Below, one piece after another: positions 1-8,395 of a DNA stretch of 64,000 nt. The stretch lies in the NCBI RefSeq assembly GCF_014190805.1, contig NZ_JACHVQ010000001.1, positions 1,178,001 to 1,242,000 on the forward strand, given 5' to 3'. Below the pieces are notes generated by a model that worked only from the letters and a program-made list of their open reading frames with translations, did no database searches and had not been told where the DNA came from. Positions within the stretch are counted from its first letter, which is position 1; every line of letters starts with the position of its first letter. Both the position numbers and the translations under genes were made by a program. Origin of the DNA: Flexivirga oryzae. GTDB lineage: Bacteria; Actinomycetota; Actinomycetes; Actinomycetales; Dermatophilaceae.

Positions 1-2
1 CT

Positions 3-1214
3 GTGTTCGACCGGGACTCGGAGGACTCGGTCGGCAACCGGGCGATCATGCTCTTCTGGTCCGGTGTGTGGCTCTTCTGGATGCTGCAGCCGTTCATCGA
101 CGCGCTCCGGCATCTGGACACCGTGGGCGGGATCGTCGGTGTCGTCGTGGTTCCGGTGTTCTGCGTGGTCTACCTGTGGCACTTCTACGCCTGCCGCGCC
201 GCGTTCTTCCGGCTCTCCTACCCCTGGGGTTACCAGGCGGGCCCACGGGACTACGTTCGCTACCTGCTGCTGGGCGTGCTCGCGATCGTCTGCGTGCTCG
301 CCGTCGGCCAGGACGGCATCGCTGCGGGCATCTTCTTCGCGCTGTCCGGTCTGTGGACCCTGCCGCTGCTGTGGGGCTGGATCACCGTCGTCGCCACCGG
401 TGTCGCGTACGGCATCCTGTGGAACCTGCCGGGCTGGCACTCCGACCCGAGCACGTTCATCGGCCTCGGCTTCGGCGCCGTGGCGATCACCATCGGCATG
501 GTCGCCGGGCGGCGTCAGCACCAGTTGCGCGAATCCCGCCGGGTGAACGCCGAGTTGATGGTGCAGCAGGAACGCAACCGGATGGCCCGCGACCTGCACG
601 ACATCCTCGGTCACTCGCTGACGGTCATCACGGTCAAGGCGGAGCTGGCCGGCCGGCTGATGGACGCGGGCGCCGACGAGCGCGCGCGTGCGGAGGTGGC
701 CGACCTGGAACGCCTGTCCCGGACCGCGCTGGCCGACGTCCGGCGCGCGGTCGAGGGCTACCGCGAGATCTCGCTGTCCGGTGAACTGGCGCGGGCCAAG
801 GAGGCGCTCGCAGCCGCGGGCATCACCGCACGGACACCCACCGCGCTCGACGAGGTGCCCGCCGACCTGGTCGAGCCGTTCGCCTGGACGGTGCGCGAGT
901 GCGTCACCAACGTGCTGCGGCACAGCAAGGCGGCAACCTGCACCATCTCCGTCACGCCGTCGTCCATCACCGTGGCCGACGACGGGGTCGGCAATCCGTC
1001 CGGGGCCGGTGACGGCAACGGACTCGCCGGGTTGCGTGAGCGTGCACTCGCCGCGGGCGCCGTGCTGATCACCCGGTCGGTCGAACCGCACGGGTTCTCG
1101 GTCACGGTGGCGGCGAGCTCCGGTGCGGAGCAGCGCTTCGCCGGGGAGGCCGAGGTGGAGGACAACGGCTCGCGGCATACCGTCGGGCGCCAATCGGGGG
1201 AGGCGATGGCATGA
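3..1214 (+). CDS. Sensor histidine kinase, NarL/DesK type
   Basis: Membrane sensor kinase that would autophosphorylate on His and pass the phosphate to the response regulator that follows. About five hydrophobic segments fill residues 13-165. A dimerisation/phosphoacceptor helix with RDLHDILGH (His about 199) follows, then an HATPase_c domain with an N-box (ECVTNVLRHS) and a glycine box (DDGVGN, GLAGLRERA). This HxxLG arrangement is typical of HisKA_3 kinases such as DesK, LiaS and NarX. The gene overlaps its partner by ATGA at 1211-1214, implying translational coupling. The GTG at 3 is the first start visible, and the true start may lie left of the window. The signal sensed cannot be told from sequence. 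Confidence 0.9.
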   Translation: MFDRDSEDSVGNRAIMLFWSGVWLFWMLQPFIDALRHLDTVGGIVGVVVVPVFCVVYLWHFYACRAAFFRLSYPWGYQAGPRDYVRYLLLGVLAIVCVLAVGQDGIAAGIFFALSGLWTLPLLWGWITVVATGVAYGILWNLPGWHSDPSTFIGLGFGAVAITIGMVAGRRQHQLRESRRVNAELMVQQERNRMARDLHDILGHSLTVITVKAELAGRLMDAGADERARAEVADLERLSRTALADVRRAVEGYREISLSGELARAKEALAAAGITARTPTALDEVPADLVEPFAWTVRECVTNVLRHSKAATCTISVTPSSITVADDGVGNPSGAGDGNGLAGLRERALAAGAVLITRSVEPHGFSVTVAASSGAEQRFAGEAEVEDNGSRHTVGRQSGEAMA

Positions 1215-1819
1215 GCATCAAGGTGATGCTGGCCGACGATCAGGCACTGGTACGCGGCGCGCTCGCGGCGCTGCTCGAGCTGGAGAGCGACCTGACCGTC
1301 GTCAGCGAGGTCGGCGACGGCACCGAGGTGGTGGCGGCCGCCGTTGAGACTGAGCCGGACGTCGTGCTGATGGACGTCGAGATGCCGGGCAAGGACGGCA
1401 TCACCGCCACCGCGGAGCTGCGCAAGGCGGTCCCGGGAGCCAAGGTGCTGATCGTGACGACGTTCGGTCGCCCCGGTTACCTGCGGCGCGGATTACAAGC
1501 GGGTGCAGCGGGTTTCGTGGTCAAGGACACACCCGCGCGAGAGCTGGCCGACGCCGTGCGACGGGTGCACCAGGGCCTGCGGGTGGTGGACCCGGCGCTC
1601 GCCACGGACAGCCTGATCGCGGGGGAGTCGCCGCTCACGGCCCGCGAGACGGATGTGCTGCGGGCCGCGCGCGGCGGCGGCACCGTCGCAGACATCGCCC
1701 GCGAGCTGTTCCTGTCCGAGGGCACCGTCCGCAACCACCTGTCGGCGGTCATCGGCAAGACCGGCGCCCGCACCCGCGCCGAGGCCGCGCAGATCGCCGA
1801 ATCTAACGGCTGGTTGTGA
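1211..1819 (+). CDS. LuxR/NarL-family response regulator
   Basis: DNA-binding partner of the preceding kinase. The receiver domain spans about residues 1-120, with the acidic pocket (ADD at 8-10), the phosphoacceptor Asp55 in LMDVEMPG, the conserved Thr in VTTFG and Lys in VVKDT. A LuxR-type helix-turn-helix occupies about 135-195 (LTARETDVL, IARELFLSEGTVRNHLS). Length (202 aa) is normal for the family. The start overlaps the kinase stop. The 3' end overlaps the convergent racemase gene by 17 bp, so there is no room for a separate terminator between them. Confidence 0.92.
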   Translation: MSIKVMLADDQALVRGALAALLELESDLTVVSEVGDGTEVVAAAVETEPDVVLMDVEMPGKDGITATAELRKAVPGAKVLIVTTFGRPGYLRRGLQAGAAGFVVKDTPARELADAVRRVHQGLRVVDPALATDSLIAGESPLTARETDVLRAARGGGTVADIARELFLSEGTVRNHLSAVIGKTGARTRAEAAQIAESNGWL

Positions 1820-2531
1820 TCGGCCAGCCGGTGATCTTCTTGGGCCGCGGCGGGGCGTAGGTGCGCACCTTGGAGGTCTGCAGGCCGAGCCGGTGCAGGC
1901 CTTCCGCGATCGTGACGGCGGCGGCGACACCGTCGACGACCGGCACGCCGGCGCGCTCGCGGACCTGGGCCTCCAGGTCGGCCATCCCGCCGCAGCCCAG
2001 GCAGATGACCTCGGCCCGGTCCTCGGTCACGGCGATCTCGCATTCACGCACGATCGCCTTGATGGCCCGCTCCGGGTCCGATTCGAGTTCCAGCACCGAC
2101 ATCCCGGACGAACGCACCGACGCCAGGCGGCGGTCCAGCCCGGCCAGCACCAGGCGGTCCTCGATGAGGGGGACGGTCCGGTCGAGGGTGGTCACGACGC
2201 TGTACTTGTGGCCGAGGAACTGCGCGGTCGACGCGGCGGCCTCGGTGATGTCGACGACGGGGACGTCGAGCAGCTCCTGCAAACCTTCGCGACCGTGCTC
2301 GCCATACCCGGCCTGTATGACGGCATCGAACTCGCCGTCGTAGCTCAGGACCCGGTCCATGACGGCGACGGCGGCCAGGTAGCTCTCCAGGTTGCCCTCG
2401 CACGACTCGGCGCCGAAATGCGGTGTCAGCGGGATGATCTCGGTGCCCGGCGACGCGGCGGCACGTGCGGCCTGACCGATGGATTCGGTCATCGTTTCGG
2501 TCGTGTTCACATTGACGACGAGGATCTTCAC
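1803..2531 (-). CDS. Asp/Glu/hydantoin racemase-family protein with only the second catalytic Cys
   Basis: Member of the Asp/Glu/hydantoin racemase superfamily (two pseudo-symmetric alpha/beta lobes, 242 aa). Family racemases use two cysteines as acid and base. Here the second is present in the GCGGM motif (Cys180), but the first site, normally in a C-F-G-D-x-G motif, reads G-Y-G-E-H-G, giving Gly75. This Gly-plus-one-Cys layout is known from arylmalonate decarboxylase in the same superfamily, so the protein may decarboxylate, or be a one-base enzyme, rather than racemise. It starts with GTG, 2 bp after the stop of the Usp gene, and is the last gene of the GntR-NCS1-Usp operon. The likely substrate is a hydantoin, allantoin or malonate-like compound (inference). 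Confidence 0.78.
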   Translation of the reverse strand: MKILVVNVNTTETMTESIGQAARAAASPGTEIIPLTPHFGAESCEGNLESYLAAVAVMDRVLSYDGEFDAVIQAGYGEHGREGLQELLDVPVVDITEAAASTAQFLGHKYSVVTTLDRTVPLIEDRLVLAGLDRRLASVRSSGMSVLELESDPERAIKAIVRECEIAVTEDRAEVICLGCGGMADLEAQVRERAGVPVVDGVAAAVTIAEGLHRLGLQTSKVRTYAPPRPKKITGWPITTSR

Positions 2532-2533
2532 GA

Positions 2534-3448
2534 TCAGGCCTCCTCTGCCCGCTCGACGAGCGTTTCCACTGCCTCACCCGGCAGCACGATGACGGGGACC
2601 GGCGACTCGTGCACGATCCGCATGCCGGTGGACCCCAGGAAGACTCGGTGCCCCGGACCCATGTCGCTGGAGCCGACGACGAGGACGTCGCCACCGGTCC
2701 AGTCGACGTGCTCGATGGCGTCGGCCCACTCCTCGCCGAAGCCGACGACGGTCTCGCCCACCTTCGGGGCGTTGGGCAGCGACCGCACCTCCGCCAGGAC
2801 GGGTTCGGCGCTCTCGCGGACCGCCGCGGTGATCGACGCCCGGGCCTTGCTGCGTGCCTCCAGGTCGGTGGTGGGGACGTTGCGGGGCTGGAGCGAGAAC
2901 GATGCCAGCCGCAGTTCGGCGTTCATCTCCTCGCAGATCCCGGCCGCCGCGACGACGAGACCGGACTTGCCCGCCTCCCCGCCGTAGGCGGCGGTCACCC
3001 GGCTGATGCGGTCCTGCTGGGTGGTCCGGAAACCGCGCGGTGCCAACGCGATCGGGACGGGGCTGGAGTGCACCAGGTGGTTCGTCGTGCTGCCCAGGCT
3101 GATCCGGCCGAGAACACCGCGGGAGGCGTTGCCGACGACGATCACGTACGCCGACTCGCTCTCGGCGAGTTCGACGAGGCCGCTGGGCACCGAACGGGCG
3201 TCGTGGACGCGGTACTCCGCGTGGACGTCGCCGGGGACGTCCTGCTGCGCCTCCTCGAGATGATTCATCAGTTGCTGACGCAGCAGGCTGTTGTACTGGA
3301 AGTCGACCCGGGCGACGGTCGGCGCGGACTGCGTCTCCATCACCATGGTGACCAGCAGGCGGGAGTCCCGGGAACGGGCGAAGTAGGCGCCGAGGCGTAG
3401 GGCTTCGAGACCTGCGGCCCCGGGTTGGTAAGCGACGATGGTGGTCAT
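2534..3448 (-). CDS. Universal stress protein, tandem UspA domains
   Basis: Cytoplasmic protein of about 304 aa made of two Usp domains (about 1-145 and 150-304). Both carry the ATP-binding signature: GNASRGVLGRISLGST in the first and GSSDMGPGHRVFLGST in the second. The ATG at 3448 is chosen because GGAG lies seven bases upstream and the protein then begins MTTIVAYQPG, a standard Usp beta-1 strand. A longer in-frame start exists but would run into the transporter gene. It lies between the NCS1 permease (22 bp upstream) and the racemase (2 bp downstream), so it is co-transcribed with them. What it contributes to solute uptake is unknown. Confidence 0.88.
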   Translation of the reverse strand: MTTIVAYQPGAAGLEALRLGAYFARSRDSRLLVTMVMETQSAPTVARVDFQYNSLLRQQLMNHLEEAQQDVPGDVHAEYRVHDARSVPSGLVELAESESAYVIVVGNASRGVLGRISLGSTTNHLVHSSPVPIALAPRGFRTTQQDRISRVTAAYGGEAGKSGLVVAAAGICEEMNAELRLASFSLQPRNVPTTDLEARSKARASITAAVRESAEPVLAEVRSLPNAPKVGETVVGFGEEWADAIEHVDWTGGDVLVVGSSDMGPGHRVFLGSTGMRIVHESPVPVIVLPGEAVETLVERAEEA

Positions 3449-3470
3449 GACGGAAGCTCCTTGACGGGGA

Positions 3471-5027
3471 TCAGTGGTGGGCCTGGACGGCGATCGCTTC
3501 GCCGTCGACATCGCGGAAGGTGCGGGACCGGTCGGCGACGACGAGGTAGAGGACGACGGCGATGCCGGCGGCGATGAACCAGGAGAACGGGCCGTAGCCG
3601 CTCAGCGAGTTGAGGGCGTGGATCTGGCCGGAGAAGGCGAAGGCGATCGAGATCAGTGCCGAGGGGACCAGGGCGATGACCGCGCGGTTGTTGACGCCGT
3701 TGCTGTAGAAGTAGTCGCCGTTCTTGTCGAACGTGTAGAGGTCGGGCACGTTCACCCGCTGCTTGCGCAGCACCCAGTAGTCGGCCATCACGATCCCGAA
3801 GAGCGGGCCGAGCACGGCGCCCAGGCCGCCGAGGAAGTAGTTGATGACGGTCGGTGAGTTGTAGAGGTTCCACGGCAGGATGACGAAGCCGATGACACCG
3901 GAGATGATCGCGGACTTGCGGAAGTCGAGTTTCTTGGGCGCGATGTTGGTCAGGGCGTATGCCGGGGCGACGAAGTTCGCCATCAGGTTGACGCCGACGG
4001 TCAGGATGACCAGTGCGAGGCAGGCGAGGACCAGGAACGGCGTGGAGAACGTGTGCACCACGTCCTCCGGGCCTGCGATCACCGTGCCGTCGACGGTGAA
4101 CCGGCCACCGGCGAGCAGGACCACGATGCACCCGAAGAAGATCGTGTTGACCGGGATGCCGGCGATGTTGCCCAGCACGATGGAGCGCTTCGACTTGGCG
4201 CCGCGGGTGAAGTCGCAGAAGTTGAGCACGAACGTGCCGTAGATGGCGACCCAGCCGGAGGCGCCGGCGAGGATCTCGTGCCACATGTCCCAGCCGTGCA
4301 GCGCCCAGGGCTTGCCGCCGAGCATCGCCTTCGGCTCCCAGGTGATGTGGCCGTGGACCTGGACGACGACGGCGATCGCCATCGCGAGGAACGTGACCAG
4401 GATGATCGGCCCGGAGTAGGCCTCGAACTTGCGGACCATCTCGATGCCGTAGCAGGCGATGATCACCTGGATCACCCAGAGCACCGCGAAGCAGAGCCAG
4501 CCGAGGTAATCCAGCCCGAGCAGCTTGTGGTCGGTCAGTCCGCTCGCGCCCGGGAAGAGGGCGAGGACCAGGATGTTGCAGACCAGGGACGCCAGGTAGG
4601 TCTGGATCCCGAACCAGGCGATGGCGACGCCGCCGCGGAACAGGGCCGGGATGTGTGCGCCCCGGACGCCGAAACTGATCCGGCTCATCACCGGGAATGG
4701 GACGCCCACCTTGTAGCCGACGAACCCGGAGATGGTGAGCAGCACCAGCAGGAAGAGCGAACCGAAGCCCATCGCCAGCAGGATCTGCCAGGCGCCCAGC
4801 CCGAGGGCGAACATGCCGATCGCGAACGTGTAGTTGCCCAGGCTGTGCACATCGTTGGCCCACAGGGCGAAGATGTTGTACGAGCTCCAGGTGCGTCCCT
4901 CCTTCTTGGAGGGTGCGATGTCGTAGTTGTACAACCGGTGGTCGTACGCGACAGGCAGGACGTCGACGCCGACCGCGCCGTGCGGTTCGTTCTCGACGGG
5001 TTGGCTTGTACATTCGGTGTTCGACAT
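3471..5027 (-). CDS. NCS1-family nucleobase/hydantoin/allantoin permease
   Basis: Polytopic inner-membrane cation symporter of about 518 aa with roughly 12 hydrophobic segments, matching the nucleobase:cation symporter-1 fold. Typical family features include the N-terminal NYDIAPS...RTWSSYN region, the helix-1 motif ALWANDVHSLGNYTFAIG and GFGSLFLLVLL. ATG 5027 is supported by a strong GGAGG just upstream. Known relatives carry uracil, cytosine, allantoin, thiamine or hydantoins. The downstream hydantoin-racemase-like gene favours a hydantoin, allantoin or other ureide substrate, but this is inference. It is probably regulated by the GntR protein encoded upstream, through the inverted repeat between them. 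Confidence 0.9.
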   Translation of the reverse strand: MSNTECTSQPVENEPHGAVGVDVLPVAYDHRLYNYDIAPSKKEGRTWSSYNIFALWANDVHSLGNYTFAIGMFALGLGAWQILLAMGFGSLFLLVLLTISGFVGYKVGVPFPVMSRISFGVRGAHIPALFRGGVAIAWFGIQTYLASLVCNILVLALFPGASGLTDHKLLGLDYLGWLCFAVLWVIQVIIACYGIEMVRKFEAYSGPIILVTFLAMAIAVVVQVHGHITWEPKAMLGGKPWALHGWDMWHEILAGASGWVAIYGTFVLNFCDFTRGAKSKRSIVLGNIAGIPVNTIFFGCIVVLLAGGRFTVDGTVIAGPEDVVHTFSTPFLVLACLALVILTVGVNLMANFVAPAYALTNIAPKKLDFRKSAIISGVIGFVILPWNLYNSPTVINYFLGGLGAVLGPLFGIVMADYWVLRKQRVNVPDLYTFDKNGDYFYSNGVNNRAVIALVPSALISIAFAFSGQIHALNSLSGYGPFSWFIAAGIAVVLYLVVADRSRTFRDVDGEAIAVQAHH

Positions 5028-5087
5028 CGCGCCTCCTAAGCGTTGCTGAAACGGTAGGAGCGCCGCGGTACCGCTGAGAATGGGCTG

Positions 5088-5121
5088 GGAGATATATCGC
5101 TCAGTCGGCGGATATATCTCC
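5088..5121. promoter_or_regulatory. Perfect inverted repeat between GntR gene and NCS1 operon
   Basis: GGAGATATATC (5088-5098) and GATATATCTCC (5111-5121) form a perfect 11-bp inverted repeat separated by 12 bp. It spans the 3' end of the GntR gene and lies about 60 bp upstream of the permease start. The AT-rich arms stand out in GC-rich DNA, and each contains the self-palindrome GATATATC. FCD-type GntR regulators bind inverted repeats near their target promoters, so this is a candidate operator. A terminator is less likely, as no T-tract follows. Confidence 0.55.
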
Positions 5122-5805
5122 GTGGCCATTGCGGGATTCGTCGATGTATGCCGTCAGCCGGCCGTGATGCGCGCGGGCGGCTGCGCTGAGCCCGGCGCCG
5201 TCACGTGCGAGGAATGCCTCCAGCATCCGGGTGTGGTCGGTCTGCAACTCGGCGCGTTGCGGGGCGTCGAGCAGGCTCATGGCCTGTGATGGCTCGGTCA
5301 GGTCGGCGACCAGGCTCAGCATGTGCAGCAGCCGGGGCATGGCGCAGGGTGCGAGCAGCGTTTCGTGGAACGCCCGGCTGAGGTTCTGGTAGCGCGGCAC
5401 GTCGTCGACCGCGATCGCCTCGAGCAGCTCGGCGTGGACCTCACCGGCACGTCGGTCGTCGTCGGGGCCGGCTGCCGCGGTGGCTGCTTCGATCGCTGCG
5501 GCCTCGAGTGCGCCACGTACGAGGTACAACTCGTGCAGCTCGGGCCCGCTCAGCACGGTCACCGTGTAACCACCGCGCGGCTGATGACGCACCAGACCTT
5601 CCCCGATGAGCGTCTTGAGCGCTTCTCGGACGGGAATCCGACTGACCTGGAAGAAGTCTCCGATCGCGTCGAGCGGCAGGCTCGCGCCCGGCTTCACTTG
5701 GCCGGAGACGATGACGCGCCGCAACTCACTGAGCACGTATGGCCCCGTCGCGTAACCGTCAGCACGGTGCAGCTTGGAGATCCACGCACTTTCGTCAGTA
5801 GTCAT
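5101..5805 (-). CDS. GntR-family transcriptional regulator, FCD domain
   Basis: Ligand-responsive repressor of about 234 aa. An N-terminal winged helix (about 18-85) contains LPLDAIGDFFQVSRIPVREA followed by LIGEGLVRHQPRGGYTV, the standard GntR recognition helix and wing. An all-helical FCD domain follows (about 95-220), with family-typical acidic and histidine positions (LYLVRGALE, RAFHETLL, DHTRMLEAF, HHGRL) that bind metal and a carboxylate ligand in relatives. ATG 5805 is preferred because homologous sequence begins there; a start 45 bp upstream is possible. It ends 73 bp before the NCS1 permease in the same direction, and its last codons lie inside the palindrome, suggesting control of that operon. 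Confidence 0.88.
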   Translation of the reverse strand: MTTDESAWISKLHRADGYATGPYVLSELRRVIVSGQVKPGASLPLDAIGDFFQVSRIPVREALKTLIGEGLVRHQPRGGYTVTVLSGPELHELYLVRGALEAAAIEAATAAAGPDDDRRAGEVHAELLEAIAVDDVPRYQNLSRAFHETLLAPCAMPRLLHMLSLVADLTEPSQAMSLLDAPQRAELQTDHTRMLEAFLARDGAGLSAAARAHHGRLTAYIDESRNGHGDISAD

Positions 5806-5884
5806 CGGTGTCAGTATCCCGTGTTCGGTGCGCGTTGCCCACCGACGCAATCGGATTCGTCGCAGACCTCAGCGCCCGGTGATT

Positions 5885-6240
5885 TCAGCGGTGGCGATTT
5901 CCAGCGGTGGCCGAGTAGGTCCCGCACACACCCGCGGTGGCCGAGTAGGTCGAGCCGTTAGGCGAGACCGTGATCGAGGCCCCGCACACACCCGCGGTGG
6001 CCGAGTCATCCTCCCGCGCAGCCCATTTCAGCACCGGAGATTTCAGCGGTGGCCGAGTAGGTCGAGCCGTTAGGCGAGACCGTGATCGAGGTCCCGCGCA
6101 CACCCGCGGTGGCCGAGTAGGTCGAGCCGTTAGGCGAGGCCGTGATCGAGGTCCCGCGCACACCCGCGGCGGCCGAGTAAGCAGCGGTGGCCGAGTAGGT
6201 CGAGCCGTTAGGCGAGACCGTGATCGAGGTCCCGCACCGT
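5885..6240 (+). repeat. Degenerate tandem array of REP-like repeat, about 60-bp unit
   Basis: No gene is seen here. The stretch is built from copies of a unit of about 60 bp containing GGTGGCCGAGTAGGTCGAGC, then GTTAGGCGAGACCGTGATCG, ending in CCCGCACACACC. Near-complete copies begin near 5932, 6048, 6109 and 6185, and shortened copies lacking the middle lie near 5903, 5992 and 6167. The unit is an imperfect palindrome and belongs to the same family as the repeats at 7888-8025 and 52226-53353. It ends nine bases before the stop of the DUF222-HNH gene. Confidence 0.85.
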
Positions 6241-6248
6241 CCCGGTGG

Positions 6249-7784
6249 TCAGGCGACCTTGTCGGCGGACCAGCCGGGCATGGCACCGTCGGTCAGGTCC
6301 CAGTGCACCCCGTCACTGGTGATGGTGGCGGTGTACCCGTGCCGGTGCACGATCTGGTGATGTCGCCGGCACAGCATGGCAGAGTTGGTCAACGCGGTGC
6401 CGCCGCCGGCCCACCAGGGCAGGATGTGGTGGATCTCGCAGAATCCTGGTGGCCGGTCGCACGCGGGGAACGTGCATCCCATGTCCCGGTGGACGACGGC
6501 GGCCCGTATCCCCTTGGTGGCCAACCGTTCTCGTCGCCCCACATCCAGGGGTTGACTCTTCCCACCGAGGACGACGGGGATCAGGTCCGCATCACACGCC
6601 AGGCGGCGGGCGGTCCCCGCGTCGAGGATCTCCCCGCCGATGGTGATGGCACCGTCCAAGTCTGTGAGGAGCCGGTGTAGGTCCATGGTGACCAGGACGG
6701 TGGCGCCCGCGCCGATGCCCATCCCGTCCCCGCACACGGTCTTGGCGCCTGCGGCGACCAGGTCCATCAGCGCGTCCACCCGCCGTTTGCCCGGGGTCCG
6801 TTCATCCCGCACCCGCTCGGTCGCAGCGCCTGTGGTGGTGGCCCCATCGACGTCACCGTCGCAGTCGTCGTGCTGGCCGTCGGGGTGCAGGCCGAACGCG
6901 GCCCCGGCGCGACCAGTCGAGTCACCGGCGTCACCGGTGGTGCTGGTGTCCTTGGTGTGGGCGGGGTGGGGTGCGGACAGCGCGGTGATGGCCTGTTTGA
7001 GGATGGCGGCGTTGGCGGGGCACAGGTCGGCGATCAACCGGATCATCCCGGTCGGCAGGGTCCGCCAGGTCAACGACTCCACCTTGTCCAGGTGTGCGTC
7101 CTCGGCCGAGAGTTTGTCCGCGGCGTAGTTGGCGATGATCCGCCGGGTCAACTCGGTCACGCCCCGGGACCCCAGCGCCGGGTCCAGTTGCAGGAACCAG
7201 GATTGGATGTCTTCGCGGGCCGCGGCCGGTAACACTTCGGCGACTTTCGCGGTCTGCCGTAACGCCGTGCGGGCGGTGGCCAGGGTGCAGGACCCGTCCC
7301 GCACCGCCGCGGCGATCACATGGTTGCGCCGGTCCCGGCACGCCTCGGCCACCACAGACACCGTACTGGCGGCCGAGGGTTCGATGCTGGTCCCGGCGGC
7401 CTGCGCCCGGGCGCGCACCCACCCGGTGGTGTTGGCCGCGTCCGAGGCATCCACCACACCCCGTTCGGACGCGTTCGCCGTCGCCAGCGTGGCCACCTGC
7501 CCGGCCCGCTCCTGCACACCCAGCAGCACACTGACCAGGTCTGTGAGTTGGCCCTCGCCGAGCTGGTCGAACACGCGAGGTAGCTGGTCCAGCGCGCCGG
7601 CCACGGCCCTCACCTGCTCGGCCAGCCGTGGCCCCAGACCCGGCACCGGCCGCCGGGCGGGATCGGGCCCGTCCCAGCAAGTCGTATCCGCTTCCACCGG
7701 TGCCGGTTGACCGGGGATGCGCAAGGGTGAGTCGATGGCCACGGTGATCGAGTCCCCCTCTCCCCTAGGTGCTTTCGTTGTCAT
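6249..7784 (-). CDS. DUF222 / HNH endonuclease domain protein (13E12-like family)
   Basis: A 511-aa protein of the actinobacterial DUF222-HNH group (related to mycobacterial REP13E12 proteins). The long helical DUF222 region covers about residues 45-400. The C-terminal HNH domain reads CTFPACDRPPGFCEIHH, then ILPWWAGGGTALTNS and CRRHHQIVH, giving the paired cysteines, the His-His metal site and the Asn of the motif. The reading frame is intact. The function of the family is not settled; nicking or homing endonuclease activity is plausible. REP-like repeats lie on both sides in opposite orientation, and a broken second copy of this gene family at 51.6-52.1 kb is also next to such repeats. Confidence 0.88.
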   Translation of the reverse strand: MTTKAPRGEGDSITVAIDSPLRIPGQPAPVEADTTCWDGPDPARRPVPGLGPRLAEQVRAVAGALDQLPRVFDQLGEGQLTDLVSVLLGVQERAGQVATLATANASERGVVDASDAANTTGWVRARAQAAGTSIEPSAASTVSVVAEACRDRRNHVIAAAVRDGSCTLATARTALRQTAKVAEVLPAAAREDIQSWFLQLDPALGSRGVTELTRRIIANYAADKLSAEDAHLDKVESLTWRTLPTGMIRLIADLCPANAAILKQAITALSAPHPAHTKDTSTTGDAGDSTGRAGAAFGLHPDGQHDDCDGDVDGATTTGAATERVRDERTPGKRRVDALMDLVAAGAKTVCGDGMGIGAGATVLVTMDLHRLLTDLDGAITIGGEILDAGTARRLACDADLIPVVLGGKSQPLDVGRRERLATKGIRAAVVHRDMGCTFPACDRPPGFCEIHHILPWWAGGGTALTNSAMLCRRHHQIVHRHGYTATITSDGVHWDLTDGAMPGWSADKVA

Positions 7785-7887
7785 GATTCTATCGGGTGAC
7801 GTTCAGGAAATACAGAGGTTTTGCGAACATTTCTTCGATATGTTTGCCCCGAAACGTATCGGCTCGTGGGGTCGGTTGCGCACGCGC

Positions 7888-8025
7888 GGGACCTCGATAC
7901 GGCTCGCCCTTGCGGGCTCGCCTACTCGGCCACCGCGGGGGGACGGGACCTCGATACGGCTCGCCCTTGCGGGCTCGCCTACTCGGCCAGCGCAATATCG
8001 CGGGCTCGCCTACTCGGCCACCGCG
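7888..8025 (-). repeat. REP-like repeats upstream of the DUF222-HNH gene
   Basis: Two full copies and one partial copy of the unit GACCTCGATACGGCTCGCCC, then TTGCGGGCTCGCCTACTCGG, then CCACCGCG. The reverse complement begins GGTGGCCGAGTAGGCGAGCC and ends CGTATCGAGGTCCCGC, so it matches the 5885-6240 array but points the other way. The HNH gene is therefore bracketed by inverted copies. GCCC-TTGC-GGGC forms a small hairpin at the centre of each copy. Confidence 0.8.
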
Positions 8026-8327
8026 TGGGGGCGGGGCGCCGGCTCGCCCGCGCAGTCGGCGAGACGTTGCAGGATGTGCGCTACGTCGTGACCGGGCCCG
8101 ACCGACGCCACATCGAGACCGCCGTCGCGATGGGTTACGCGGTAGATGAGTCGATCGAGTGGCTTTCCGGGTACGTGCCGGGAGTTGTCGAGCACCATGG
8201 CCAATGGCAGTGGGACCAGCCCTTCGTCCGATACGCCGAGCTGCTCACGCAAGCACCCGCTTTGCGGGCAATGACCCAAACGCACCTGGAGCACTGGCAC
8301 AACGCGCCATTGACTCGGATTGTCCAT
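8010..8327 (-). CDS. Small unrecognised reading frame, possibly a remnant
   Basis: A 105-codon frame with plausible protein character in its middle part (GLVPLPLAMVLDNS, LDRLIYRVTHRDGGLDV, HDVAHILQRLA). The C-terminal part has a faint look of a RelE/ParE-type toxin strand. Its last 15 or so codons run into the REP-like repeats, so the 3' end may be eroded, and the N-terminal part has no clear start signal. It is kept as a weak candidate because the next two genes form a toxin-antitoxin pair and this region would otherwise be empty. It could equally be non-coding. Confidence 0.25.
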   Translation of the reverse strand: MDNPSQWRVVPVLQVRLGHCPQSGCLREQLGVSDEGLVPLPLAMVLDNSRHVPGKPLDRLIYRVTHRDGGLDVASVGPGHDVAHILQRLADCAGEPAPRPHAVAE

Positions 8328-8395
8328 CGAGACGGTTTCTCGCGCTCACACAAGCCAGGCGGCGTCTTGCTGGGTGACGGCCGATCCCGCTCCTG

